Part shown: positions 51,319-60,480 of the stretch, piece after piece
Layout of the letters: each line of letters begins with the position of its first letter
How positions within the stretch are numbered: position 1 is the first letter of the stretch
Assembly: GCA_964371785.1 (NCBI GenBank)
Contig: CAYJOL010000004.1
Span: forward strand, 124,001-188,000
Direction of reading: 5' to 3'
DNA length: 64,000 nucleotides
Source of the DNA: CAVQCT01 sp964371785
GTDB taxonomy: Bacteria; Zixibacteria; MSB-5A5; GN15; FEB-12
The notes under the pieces: model-generated
Databases searched by the model: none
What the model saw: only the letters and a program-made list of their open reading frames with translations
Told to the model about the DNA's origin: nothing
Translations under genes and position numbers: made by a program

Positions 51319-52880
51319 GAAAACTCTCGATCGGCATAGTCGATCTTGTGGCCAAAGCTCCGACCCGGACGATGTGGATGCGTGTCATGGGCGCGAACTT
51401 TGTCAGTATCATGCCCCAAGTTGTGGCTACATGGTGCGAAGAGCAGGGTCACAATGTCACGCTGGTAACCTATACGGGCAGAGAGAATCTCCTTGAAGAA
51501 CTGCCGACAGGAGTCGACTTCGTTTTTATAAGCGCATTCACGGAAGCGGCGCTGTTGTCATACGCCCTCAGTAACTTATTCCGTTCACGAGGGGCAATTA
51601 CCGTTCTTGGCGGGCCCCATGCTCGATGTTATCCGCAGGACGCGCAGAAATATTTTGACTACGTGTTGGGTTTCACTGATCGTTCATTAATTTTCGAAGT
51701 TCTCCATGATGGTACCCGACATCGACCCGTAGGATTGCATCTTTCAGCCGAACACCACCCGGTGCAGCTGCCCGGGGTGAATAGACGGTGGAAATTCATA
51801 GAACAGACACTACGCAAGGCACCGGTTATTAAGATAGTCCCACTGTTGAGTAGCCTGGGTTGCCCGTACTCCTGTGACTTCTGTATCGACTCAACGGTGC
51901 CGTATCAGGCATTGGACACCGATGAGATGAAGCAGGATCTGACGTTTCTTCTCCAAAAGGTAAAGCACCCTCGGGTGGCCTGGCACGATCCCAACTTCGG
52001 TGTGCGTTTCGATCCGTGTATGGACGCCATTGAGGAAGTCGTCCCCCCTGGACGAATCGACTTCGTTGCCGAGTCAACTCTGTCGTTGCTATCGGAGCCG
52101 CGATTAAAACGGCTTAAACGCAACGGCTTTAAAGCCCTTCTGCCAGGCATTGAATCATGGTTTGATATGGGGAAAAAATCACGCACCGGAAATACGACCG
52201 GGATGGATAAAGTCAGAATGGTCTCCGAGCACGTTAATATGATTCTGCGATACATTCCGTATGTACAGACCAATCATATATTCGGCCTCGACGGCGACGA
52301 AGGACCGTCGCCGTTCGAGCTGACCAAGCGGTTTCTGGATCTCAGCCCAGGAGCCTTTCCAGCCTACTCCATGCTTTCAGCCTTCGGTCAGGCGGCGCCG
52401 CTCAATCTGGAATTCCAGCAGGCGAATCGCGTGCTGCCGTTTCCGTTTCACTTTCTCAGCAACATCCAGATGAACGTCAAGCCAAAGAACTATTCATGGC
52501 CGGCATTCTATGATCATCTCATCGATGTGACGAAGTACTCGTATTCCCCGCATTTACTCGTACGACGCTTCTTGGCTAACGGAGAGACGATCCCAAGGTG
52601 GTTAAACATTGTTCGTGGACTTTCATCCGAACGATTTGGCCGAGTCGCCTACTTCACCGAAGTGCGCAGGCGCCTGGAAAGCGACCTTCCGTTTCGACGA
52701 TTTTTCGAACAGGAGACGGATGAGATCCCGGGATATTTTGTGGAAAAGATTCGTAGCGATCTCGGCGAATTCTGGAAGTGGTTGCCTATGGGAGCAATTC
52801 GCCATGACCCGAACGCGTATTTGCGGTCGCTTCAAAGTACATGTTCCCCTCTGGGTATTCCAAGGACCAGCGCCGGTTAA
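51315..52880 (+). CDS. radical-SAM protein with B12-binding-like N-terminus
   Basis: A 521-residue protein. The N-terminal domain (about 1-130) has a Rossmann B12-binding-like order (FVSIMPQVVATWCEEQGHNV, DFVFISAFTEAALLSY, AITVLGGPHARC) but no DxHxxG cobalamin motif. The radical-SAM cluster Cys are C183, C187 and C190 in LGCPYSCDFC. The remainder includes PGRIDFVAESTLSLLSEPRL and a TIM-barrel-like end with LFGLDGDEGPSPFEL-type residues. It resembles the B12-binding/radical-SAM methyltransferase or oxidoreductase group; substrate unknown. The start overlaps the sigma gene stop (ATGA). Confidence 0.83.
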   Translation: MRKLSIGIVDLVAKAPTRTMWMRVMGANFVSIMPQVVATWCEEQGHNVTLVTYTGRENLLEELPTGVDFVFISAFTEAALLSYALSNLFRSRGAITVLGGPHARCYPQDAQKYFDYVLGFTDRSLIFEVLHDGTRHRPVGLHLSAEHHPVQLPGVNRRWKFIEQTLRKAPVIKIVPLLSSLGCPYSCDFCIDSTVPYQALDTDEMKQDLTFLLQKVKHPRVAWHDPNFGVRFDPCMDAIEEVVPPGRIDFVAESTLSLLSEPRLKRLKRNGFKALLPGIESWFDMGKKSRTGNTTGMDKVRMVSEHVNMILRYIPYVQTNHIFGLDGDEGPSPFELTKRFLDLSPGAFPAYSMLSAFGQAAPLNLEFQQANRVLPFPFHFLSNIQMNVKPKNYSWPAFYDHLIDVTKYSYSPHLLVRRFLANGETIPRWLNIVRGLSSERFGRVAYFTEVRRRLESDLPFRRFFEQETDEIPGYFVEKIRSDLGEFWKWLPMGAIRHDPNAYLRSLQSTCSPLGIPRTSAG

Positions 52881-53201
52881 GGGCACAGACCGTATTTGAC
52901 CCACCGCACACCGACTATTGCGTCAATAACCACCTGGCCGTTTGAGTAATCGTCCTGTCAGCTTCAGAGCCCGACCGCGGGAATTGGAAACTGAAAGATT
53001 TCCTCACCCCCCGGTTCTAAAATAGCCCACCCTCGCCCGCCATAATTCTTGAGCACCCGTGCCCCACCACATGCAGCTCCCGGATATTTGAACCTGTAAT
53101 TCAAGTATCCCCTCAACAATTTCCGACCGCAATCCGTATAGCCTGAGCGCCACTACCTTTTTGATTCAGGCAACTACTACTGTTTGAAAGAGAGAACCCG
53201 T
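52881..53201. other. intergenic region before the cupin gene
   Basis: A 321-bp stretch between the radical-SAM stop and the cupin start. I see no open frame of interest, no tRNA and no terminator with a T run. The stretch around 53030-53160 is pyrimidine-rich. Nothing further can be said. Confidence 0.4.
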
Positions 53202-53690
53202 ATGCGTGATTATACGCAATCAGAAGACAATCTCAGATCGGTCGTGCGGGTCGACGCCGATGAAGACCGCTATGGGGAACGCCGCGGGCTTGGCGTAAGC
53301 GTAATAAACTTCAAAGTCACGCCCAGCGACTGCTCTGACCTGTTGATTATCGAAAACGTATTTCACGCCAAAGGCGGTCCGGCTCGGCATCTGCATGTCA
53401 ATCAGGACGAATGGTTCCATGTCCTTCAGGGTGAATTCGCATTTGAGGTCGGCAACGAAAAATACCACCTCGGGCCGGGTGATTCGCTGCTGGGTCCCAA
53501 GAAAATTCCCCATGTATGGGCACACGTGAGCGACTGTCAGGGTCGAATTCTGATTGTTTTCTCGCCCCCCGGCAGGATGGAAGCATTCTTCAGGGAAGTG
53601 ACCAGGGCCAATGCGATGCCCCCGCAGGATCCCAAGCTCTGGTTGAGCCATGGCATGGAGCTGGTTGGCCCGCCCTTGCCGATTGCATAG
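53202..53690 (+). CDS. cupin-domain protein
   Basis: A 162-residue protein. The cupin core is GGPARHLHVNQDEWFHVLQG, then FEVGNEKYHLGPGDSLLGPK and IPHVWAHVS, with histidines and Glu in the usual motif-1 and motif-2 positions (HLH and E in the first, H in IPHVW). Metal-binding is likely. Enzymatic role unknown. ATG at 53202 lies 6 codons inside the open frame, after GAGAG. It is followed by the antiporter gene after 209 bp, with no terminator seen. Confidence 0.85.
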   Translation: MRDYTQSEDNLRSVVRVDADEDRYGERRGLGVSVINFKVTPSDCSDLLIIENVFHAKGGPARHLHVNQDEWFHVLQGEFAFEVGNEKYHLGPGDSLLGPKKIPHVWAHVSDCQGRILIVFSPPGRMEAFFREVTRANAMPPQDPKLWLSHGMELVGPPLPIA

Positions 53691-53899
53691 GGCCAAAATC
53701 CGAGCAGAGTATAATCTCTGCCTTGTTTTTTCCGGCGTCTCAATATCCAAGTCCACTCATTATTGCTTCTGTCACGCTGTCAGACTGTGCGCAATAGCCA
53801 CCAAGCTTAGCCAAATTTTTAATTCGCGCTTTCATGATACCCTGTCTATATTGCGCCTGCAAACCGATTTAGTAACGATTACGACAGGGTTCCTGACAT

Positions 53900-55603
53900 A
53901 TGAGCGACCTGATATATCTTCGTGACTTGGTAGTAATCCTCAGCTTCGGAATACTCATTGTCATTGCCTTCAATCGACTCAAGCTCCCTGCTATCGCGGG
54001 CTTCATCGTGTCCGGCATGCTGGTCGGCCCGCAAGGACTGGGGTTAGTCGATGACGTTCATCATGTCGAGTTGCTGTCTGAAATAGGTGTCGCCCTGCTG
54101 CTGTTCGGAATCGGTTCGGAGCTGCCACTGAGTAAACTTCAGCGTCTCTGGAAACTCGCCGTCGTTGGCGGCCTCCTGCAAGTCTTGCTCACGGCCACAG
54201 CTACCACGGCGATATGCCTGCTAATTGGCGTACCCAACAACAGCGCTATATTTATCGGTCTGGTCACAGCTCTGTCCAGCACGGCGGTCGTACTGCGCGG
54301 GCTGCAACAACGGGGCGAAGTCGATGCGCCTCACGGACGGTTGATTCTTGGGATTCTCGTTTTCCAGGATTTCTGTGTCGTCCCAATAATGCTCGCTATT
54401 CCGATACTGGTTGGCTCCACAACAGGTACCGGATCGGTGGTTCTCACCCTCGCAAAGTCTCTCGGTATCATTCTGGTAATAATGCTCTCGGCAATACTGA
54501 TCGTTCCGCGTTTTCTGAAGCTGGTAGCACAGTCGCGTCAGCGGCAGCTCTTCATTCTCGCCGTATTCGTGATTTGCCTGGGCACGGCCTGGCTGGTGAC
54601 GTGGTCGGGAGCTTCGCTGGCAATTGGCGCTTTTCTGGCCGGACTGGTGGTTGCCGGAAGCGAATACCGTCATCAGGCCCTCGCCGACATGATATCTTTC
54701 CGGGAAATTTTTGCGAGTCTCTTCTTTGTCTCGGTAGGCATGCTCGTATCACCCACCGGCATTTTAGAGAACCTTGTTCCGATACTCCTGATATTGGCGG
54801 GAATCTTAGTCGGGAAGTCGCTGATTGTTTCCATCACTGCTTATCTGATGCGGATGCCCCCTCGCGTCTGCCTCATAGCGGGGCTGGCTCTCGCGCAGGT
54901 GGGAGAGTTCTCTTTCGTTCTGCTCTTTGCCGTGCAAAACACTGATCTGATCAATAAGACATTTGAGAATAGCCTGATGTCCGCGGCAATCTTATCCATG
55001 GTTATCACTCCGTTTGTCATGTCCTATGGGCCGAAACTGGCCTCGGGTCTGGGCAAATTTGCCAAACTCAAGCAGATAACTGATGTCGAGTCGGCCGAAG
55101 ACGCGGCTGAGTCCCTTGGTGCGATGCACGGCCATGTCATCGTGGCCGGCTACGGTTTCGCCGGTCGGGAGCTGGCCCACATACTCAAAGATTCAGGTAT
55201 TCAATATGTCATCGTGGATTTGAATATTGAAAATGTCCGCAAAGCGTCGCAGGAAACCGGAAATGCGGCGTTCGGCGATGTCACCAGTGAAGCGGTCTTG
55301 ATGCAATTGGGGATCGAGCGAGCTCGTGAGCTTGTGCTGTTGATCAACGATCCGGCCGCCTCGGCGCTGGCGGTACGCGTGGCTCGAAGATTATCCCCTC
55401 CGCTCTACATTACCGTGCGAACCGCCTACCTGCTGGACATCGAACCGCTGCGATCGGCTGGCGCCGATGACATCGTAGCGTCTGAACAGGAAGCGGCCGT
55501 CCAGGTGGCAAGTCAGCTCCTCAAAAGACTCCGCGTCGGTCATGACCGAGTTGCGCACCATACCTCTTCGATTCGGGGACACTCCGAAAGCGCGGACTCC
55601 TGA
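53900..55603 (+). CDS. Kef-type K+/H+ antiporter (CPA2) with RCK/TrkA-N domain
   Basis: A 567-residue membrane protein. About eleven to twelve transmembrane segments form the CPA2 antiporter fold, with IVSGMLVGPQGLGL near the N-terminus, LLFGIGSELPLSKL and the ion-binding region ILVFQDF with Asp157. A cytoplasmic RCK domain begins about residue 411 (HVIVAGYGFAGRELAHIL, GxGxxG) with VDLNIENV. It transports K+ or Na+ against protons and is gated by nucleotide or glutathione-type ligands in relatives. The ATG at 53900 is preceded by AGGG. Confidence 0.92.
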   Translation: MSDLIYLRDLVVILSFGILIVIAFNRLKLPAIAGFIVSGMLVGPQGLGLVDDVHHVELLSEIGVALLLFGIGSELPLSKLQRLWKLAVVGGLLQVLLTATATTAICLLIGVPNNSAIFIGLVTALSSTAVVLRGLQQRGEVDAPHGRLILGILVFQDFCVVPIMLAIPILVGSTTGTGSVVLTLAKSLGIILVIMLSAILIVPRFLKLVAQSRQRQLFILAVFVICLGTAWLVTWSGASLAIGAFLAGLVVAGSEYRHQALADMISFREIFASLFFVSVGMLVSPTGILENLVPILLILAGILVGKSLIVSITAYLMRMPPRVCLIAGLALAQVGEFSFVLLFAVQNTDLINKTFENSLMSAAILSMVITPFVMSYGPKLASGLGKFAKLKQITDVESAEDAAESLGAMHGHVIVAGYGFAGRELAHILKDSGIQYVIVDLNIENVRKASQETGNAAFGDVTSEAVLMQLGIERARELVLLINDPAASALAVRVARRLSPPLYITVRTAYLLDIEPLRSAGADDIVASEQEAAVQVASQLLKRLRVGHDRVAHHTSSIRGHSESADS

Positions 55604-55726
55604 AAGCCCTCTTCGCCCCTTGGTATTCTTACCGCTAGAATTGACCATGTGACCTTAAGTGGCACCCCCCCACGAATTCAGGGTAGCTGTCATGAGAAAA
55701 TAACTCTATCGCAGGGTTCGGACTGA

Positions 55727-57544
55727 TCACTTCTGGCGCGATGAAGTGTGAGGATAGAGTCTGTTCTCAAATCGCCGGCTCCGGTCATAAGGAATGATGT
55801 TGACTACATCGCCGCGATTCACCTGACCCTGCAACTTACTCCAATACCGGACCGTAAACAGGTCTCCATGTATTTTTTTGAATACACCCATCAGTGGCAG
55901 AGGGATGCCCAGGAATCGCTCTATTTCATCGATAAAGAAATCGTTCGGACCGGCGGCAATTCGGTCTTCCTCCTTTTGAAGCTCCTCCCACTCGGAGCGG
56001 GGCCGGGGCTTGGTGCGAAATTGAATGTGGCGGAGTGAGGTGACATCGTCGTGATCAAAAAGTACAACCCGGCGTCGGCTGGTAACCCCACAGTTCCAAA
56101 TGTTGAACAGATCCGCGGGAAAGATTCCTACGGATGCAAGATCCTTAAGACAATAGCCATAATCGAGGATAACTCCCCGGACGACTTCGGGATCAGGTTC
56201 GTCGGCAATATACATCGGCAGGGGCACAACGCGTCGCTGTAAATAGCAGTGATGAATGGTAACATAGTCCCGGTCGATCGTTACTGCTTCGGTCGCAGCA
56301 AGCCGGAACTCGCGCAAAAGCGCGGGAGCAAATCGCTTCCGCCTGAATCGGAGGTTTTCGAATTCCTGGGTATCCACCAACCGGCCGACATGGTCCTGGC
56401 GACGAACATTGCGATAACGTTCCATTACCTCTGGCCGGCTGATAATCTTGTTCGGCCGATTCTGCGACCGAAGATAACATGGGCGGTCCTTTACAACCTT
56501 GAAGACAAAGCGAAAATCGCGGAGCGTGAATCCGATCATCACGGATCCTTCCTGTCCGGGTGCAATATTGAATCGGGTATGGGATTCATGAACGTAGTGA
56601 TGCAGATACCGATAGAATTCCGTCTTGGCATGCTTATTATACCCGATAGAAATGTACAGCTCAGCCAGCGGTTTACTGGGGAGAATCGACCTGAGGAAAT
56701 CAAGCAGTTCGGTATGTTGGGCGATTTCAACGCAGAATGAACTGTGAGCAAAACTGAATATGATACTGGCCTGCCTCTCACGAAAGAGCGCGGCATCGAC
56801 ATAGATCCCGCGATTGCCGTTATATAGAGGCATGATAAATGGTATGATAGTCTCCCCCGCTACCAGCCGTCCGACCAGATATGCCGCACGGTTTCGGTAA
56901 AATGGCACTCTAATCATCTCAATACAATCGAGCATGCCTTCTCCCACGAGAGGCCATACATACAGATCCAGCTCGTCGGCCACCCGCACCGCGTCCCGTT
57001 CCAAATCTTCGAATGGAGTCCGGAAGGCATATGATTCAAGGATTCGCCGGATCAGGGTGGTGGTGTGAAGGCCTCCTGTATCATACCGCTCGTATACAGG
57101 CTCACGGGCGGCCCTCCGCTCTACTTTAGATTCGAGGTCGAAAAACTCGATATCACGATTGATGCCGATTGTCTGGTGAATTTTCCGCGTGACCGAATTG
57201 AAAAAGGTCCGGGCAATATCGATATCCGTGCGCGGGACTATAAGCTCTGCAAAAATGGCCTTTATTTCTATCCACAACCGGACATCCGTCAAATTCTCCC
57301 CTAATAGTCCCCTCAGCTCCATATGACTTGCATTGAGCGCCTGTTCATATAGACTCATCCTGCGCAGGGCGTCGTTTCTGGCGAATCGCCACTGCCGGTC
57401 TTCGAAACGTTCCTTGGCCAGCGAGGTCAGTTCCTGAAACTTATTGGCAAATTCGGTGAAATGTTTCAGAATAATGCTTGCGGAGAGTTGTACGGTCGTT
57501 CCGGTGCAGCCTGCAGATTGAATCGAGGAACTTTTGGCAGCCAT
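55727..57544 (-). CDS. aceK: isocitrate dehydrogenase kinase/phosphatase AceK
   Basis: A 605-residue protein that aligns along most of its length with AceK. The ATP-binding segment is VMIGFTLRDFRFVFKVVKDR, followed by HDHVGRLVDTQEFENLRF-like RRQDHVGRLVDTQEFENL, then IFPADLFNIWNCGVT and RRVVLFDHDDV, and the MGVFKKIHGDLFTVRYWSKL end. The conserved Asp of IFPxD is kept, but the Lys that follows it in the E. coli protein (LFKNF) is not seen here. AceK phosphorylates and dephosphorylates isocitrate dehydrogenase to divert carbon to the glyoxylate shunt. No aceA or aceB is in the window. Confidence 0.93.
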   Translation of the reverse strand: MAAKSSSIQSAGCTGTTVQLSASIILKHFTEFANKFQELTSLAKERFEDRQWRFARNDALRRMSLYEQALNASHMELRGLLGENLTDVRLWIEIKAIFAELIVPRTDIDIARTFFNSVTRKIHQTIGINRDIEFFDLESKVERRAAREPVYERYDTGGLHTTTLIRRILESYAFRTPFEDLERDAVRVADELDLYVWPLVGEGMLDCIEMIRVPFYRNRAAYLVGRLVAGETIIPFIMPLYNGNRGIYVDAALFRERQASIIFSFAHSSFCVEIAQHTELLDFLRSILPSKPLAELYISIGYNKHAKTEFYRYLHHYVHESHTRFNIAPGQEGSVMIGFTLRDFRFVFKVVKDRPCYLRSQNRPNKIISRPEVMERYRNVRRQDHVGRLVDTQEFENLRFRRKRFAPALLREFRLAATEAVTIDRDYVTIHHCYLQRRVVPLPMYIADEPDPEVVRGVILDYGYCLKDLASVGIFPADLFNIWNCGVTSRRRVVLFDHDDVTSLRHIQFRTKPRPRSEWEELQKEEDRIAAGPNDFFIDEIERFLGIPLPLMGVFKKIHGDLFTVRYWSKLQGQVNRGDVVNIIPYDRSRRFENRLYPHTSSRQK

Positions 57545-57996
57545 TGTGATCCGCCGATAGTCGCTTCCGCTGGGGAGCCCATCTATTATTGAGTTATTAC
57601 TCTATTATAACATACACAATACTGAGGATTCAGTCAAGAAGGTGTTCGATTCAGATTCCTAATTCGTATCATACCCCTCATTTCCCGGCCAAACTCTTAC
57701 GTATCAGATTGAATCTTGCAGTTTTCCATCGAACAAGACAGAAAGCGGATTGATTAGGGTCTTTGTCACCGGGTACTTGCCGGTGTAACGTTGAGCTGAT
57801 CCGCTTATCCTGTTCTGCCCAACATCTCATTTATCTCATTGTAATAACATTAGTTAAGAGCTTAAAAGGAAATTGCTCAAGAACTCTTGAGCATCACCCG
57901 AACATAGAGTTGAGCGGTAGATTAAGACTATTTTACCCAGCCACTTGCCTTAATCTGTCGACTTCGTGCGGTATTTTGTGCCGAAAGGAGGCATTG
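57545..57996. promoter_or_regulatory. long leader/promoter region with palindrome, before an outer-membrane operon
   Basis: A 452-bp region between aceK (leftward) and the outer-membrane barrel gene (rightward). It is AT-rich at 57585-57620 and contains a perfect 9-2-9 palindrome TGCTCAAGA-AC-TCTTGAGCA at 57874-57893, a likely operator, about 104 bp upstream of the ATG at 57997. A strong AAAGGAGG is next to that ATG. No gene is seen. Confidence 0.6.
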
Positions 57997-58707
57997 ATGA
58001 GCAAGGTAGTAATTCAAACATTCGTGGCAGTTGTCCTGAGTTGCGGTTTAGCGGCTGCGGCCCAAAAACCCGGCCCCGGCCCGTCAACCTACTCGACTGT
58101 CCAGAGCACACACTGGTTAGTCGGCCAGGTTCAGCTCGGCTACTACGGAGGCGTCGGACTTCATGCCAGCGCCACCGCGCAGAATTTCGCCGAAAACTTT
58201 CCGTTCTCGGTTAGACTGGGATTGGGTTATGCCCGGGTTGCGTCCGGCGATGCCTGGGCGGCCCGTCGCGTCTTCATCAACAACAATACGAACGGCACAG
58301 CCCGGTCCAACGCCCGTGTCTGGGATGCCCGGCTCGACGTCCTGTATCCCATAAGACTACTCAATCTCAACCGTACCACCTTCTTTGCAGGACCACGCCA
58401 TTCGGATTTCGACGCTTACTTTGAGTATATCGGCGGCGCCGAGACTTTCAATGTCAAGTCGAGCCAGTGGGGATTGGGCTCCGGAATCGAGACCGCGTAC
58501 TCGGTCAGCCCACGAGTCGACATGGTCTTTTCGTTAAGCGCCGACTACTACTTCCGCGGCACTCTCTCCGGCCATGATACTTATTACCGGCCCAATGGCG
58601 ATGACACGCATCCTATCGATAACTACACGTATAAGGACGCCGACGCGGCCATCAACCAACCCAATATCATGACTCGTCTGATGATCGGCTGGGCCTATCA
58701 TTTCTAG
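57997..58707 (+). CDS. outer-membrane beta-barrel protein (porin-like)
   Basis: A 236-residue protein. A signal peptide (MSKVVIQTFVAVVLSCGLAA) is followed by alternating short beta strands with aromatic ends (VGQVQLGYYGGVGLH, FPFSVRLGLGYARV, ARLDVLYPIRLL), ending MTRLMIGWAYHF, the terminal aromatic signature of outer-membrane barrels. It resembles small OmpW/OmpA-type barrels, without a named family. ATG at 57997 follows AAAGGAGG; an upstream open frame is noise. It heads an operon with the DUF4266 and DUF3570 genes. Confidence 0.85.
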   Translation: MSKVVIQTFVAVVLSCGLAAAAQKPGPGPSTYSTVQSTHWLVGQVQLGYYGGVGLHASATAQNFAENFPFSVRLGLGYARVASGDAWAARRVFINNNTNGTARSNARVWDARLDVLYPIRLLNLNRTTFFAGPRHSDFDAYFEYIGGAETFNVKSSQWGLGSGIETAYSVSPRVDMVFSLSADYYFRGTLSGHDTYYRPNGDDTHPIDNYTYKDADAAINQPNIMTRLMIGWAYHF

Positions 58708-58733
58708 TTCGCAGGCATTACAGGAGATGTAAC

Positions 58734-58964
58734 ATGAAGATTTGTCGCCGCGTACTTGTCGCAGCTATTGTTCTGCTTGTGGTCGAGGTTTTGCAGGGCT
58801 GCGCCGCGGCCAGTCAATCCTGTCGAACCGATCCGCTTTTGCATCCGGAGATAAGGTTCGAAGATGTCGGCAATGCCGGCGTCATCGACGACCACATTTA
58901 TTTCTCCAAAGAAGGATCCAGCGGTGGCCGAGGATTTGGCGGCGGCGGGTGCGGGTGTAATTGA
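58734..58964 (+). CDS. DUF4266 lipoprotein
   Basis: A 76-residue lipoprotein. The lipobox is VLQGC (Cys23) after a hydrophobic signal. The C-terminal part ends with GSSGGRGFGGGGCGCN, the glycine-cysteine tail of DUF4266. A central HPEIRFEDVG precedes it. DUF4266 genes are typically followed by DUF3570, ApbE-like or thioredoxin genes and are thought to act at the outer membrane. Its stop overlaps the TTG start of the DUF3570 gene. Confidence 0.86.
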   Translation: MKICRRVLVAAIVLLVVEVLQGCAAASQSCRTDPLLHPEIRFEDVGNAGVIDDHIYFSKEGSSGGRGFGGGGCGCN

Positions 58965-60235
58965 AAAAGCAGCCATCAATCAGGAATACCCTTGCCGTTG
59001 CCGCAGCAGCGCTGGTCGGAGCCAGTCCGACGGCCGCCGCCGGCCTCAACCACTCCGAGACCTCGGTGTTGGTCTATTCCGAGCGGAACCGGGTGCGTGC
59101 TACTGAAGCTGTCTTCAGCCTCGACAAATTGCTCCAGAGCGGACGACAATTCAGTATGCGGTTGACCTATGACGGCCTGACGGGTGCTTCGCCCACCGGC
59201 GGTTCGCCCTCCAAACAGCCGCAGACCCTCACTCGTCCCTCGGGCGGCTCGGTCACGACCGTCGCGGCAGGCGAACTGCCGGTCGATCACTCGTTCGGTG
59301 AAACTCGATTCGCCGCGGAGTTGGGACTGTCAGGTCGTCTCGACATCCGTACGAGCGCCGACGCCGCTATACGCGGTTCAAGCGAACACGACTACAAATC
59401 GATTGGCATCAACGGTGGAATCGTCAGAGATTTCGACGATCTTCGAACCAGCCTGGGGCTGGCCGTTTCGATTTCACATGATGTCAACTCTCCTCTCGGA
59501 GGAGTGCCGGCACCTTTGACATCAACCTCTCTTGTTGTCGAGAATCAGAATGGCACCCGCATCACCAATGGCAGCAGGCCCAAAAACGTGGTCGATCTCG
59601 TGCTCAGTTTCAACAGAGTCCTCGGACAATCGACTGTTGGCCGGGTCGACTATTCGTTTGACTACGCCTCTGGCTACTTGACCGACCCCTACAAGATTAT
59701 CAGCGTCGTACAGCCGCCAGATTCTGCTGACCCGGGTGAGCCGGTTGACCAGCTTTATGAACGGCGGCCGTCGAAACGTGCCAGCCACGCTTTGGCCGTT
59801 GCCGTTCGTCATCGCATCCACGGCGCCATAACTGAGACAGGGTATCGTTTCTTCCTGGACGATTGGGGAATCCGATCGCATACCGTCTCCTTATCGCTCC
59901 ATGCGCCCTTAAGCCGCAGGATTGATATTGAGCCTCACGCCCGCTGGTATCATCAGAATCGCGCCGATTTTTCCCGCCCGTTTCTCGTTCAGGGAGCACC
60001 CCTGCCACAATATGTATCATCCGATGCTCGGCTGGCCGAGTTCAATGCCCTTACCTACGGACTCAATGTCAGTTTTCCGACGAGTCCATCATCCCGATTG
60101 ACACTGGCGACAGAGTTCTATTCTCAACGCGGCGATCGAAGCCCCCCGGAGTCGTTTGGACCATTGCGCGCGTTCAATCTCTTTCCCGATCTGAACGCTG
60201 TCATGCTGCGATTGAATCTCACTCACGAATTCTGA
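58961..60235 (+). CDS. DUF3570 outer-membrane beta-barrel protein
   Basis: A 424-residue protein starting with TTG overlapping the stop of the DUF4266 gene (TTGA). A signal peptide is followed by strands with ETSVLVYSERNRVRATEAVF, a GLTGASPTGGSPS loop and FGETRFAAELGLSG, alternating through HALAVAVRHRIHGAITETGY, IEPHARWYHQNRADF and a final LTHEF. This is the DUF3570 pattern, a barrel encoded after DUF4266. Its substrate is unknown. A terminator-like hairpin follows 20 bp later. Confidence 0.88.
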   Translation: MKKQPSIRNTLAVAAAALVGASPTAAAGLNHSETSVLVYSERNRVRATEAVFSLDKLLQSGRQFSMRLTYDGLTGASPTGGSPSKQPQTLTRPSGGSVTTVAAGELPVDHSFGETRFAAELGLSGRLDIRTSADAAIRGSSEHDYKSIGINGGIVRDFDDLRTSLGLAVSISHDVNSPLGGVPAPLTSTSLVVENQNGTRITNGSRPKNVVDLVLSFNRVLGQSTVGRVDYSFDYASGYLTDPYKIISVVQPPDSADPGEPVDQLYERRPSKRASHALAVAVRHRIHGAITETGYRFFLDDWGIRSHTVSLSLHAPLSRRIDIEPHARWYHQNRADFSRPFLVQGAPLPQYVSSDARLAEFNALTYGLNVSFPTSPSSRLTLATEFYSQRGDRSPPESFGPLRAFNLFPDLNAVMLRLNLTHEF

Positions 60236-60255
60236 TCCAACCTCCTCAACCCTGA

Positions 60256-60293
60256 CGAAAGAGCGGAGTCCTCGCTGGTACTCCGCTCTTTCG
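60256..60293. terminator. strong hairpin after the DUF3570 gene
   Basis: A 14-bp perfect stem CGAAAGAGCGGAGT...ACTCCGCTCTTTCG with a 10-nt loop. The T-rich right arm (CTCTTTCG) is not followed by a long T run on the plus strand. It lies 21 bp after the stop and probably separates the DUF3570 operon from the giant beta-helix gene. Confidence 0.75.
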
Positions 60294-60480
60294 GTGATTT
60301 CGGTAATTCAGCCACAACAACGGGCGGCTGACGTGAATACGCATTCGCCATGCGGCCACCGCAACTTCAATAACCTCCCGTTTCCCGACTTGACAATCCA
60401 CGTTTAGTCTATATATTTTGAAGTGAGCCGATGTGCCGATCCGGTTCGGCTCGAGCAATTCTGGTAGTGGGGAGAGCAAA

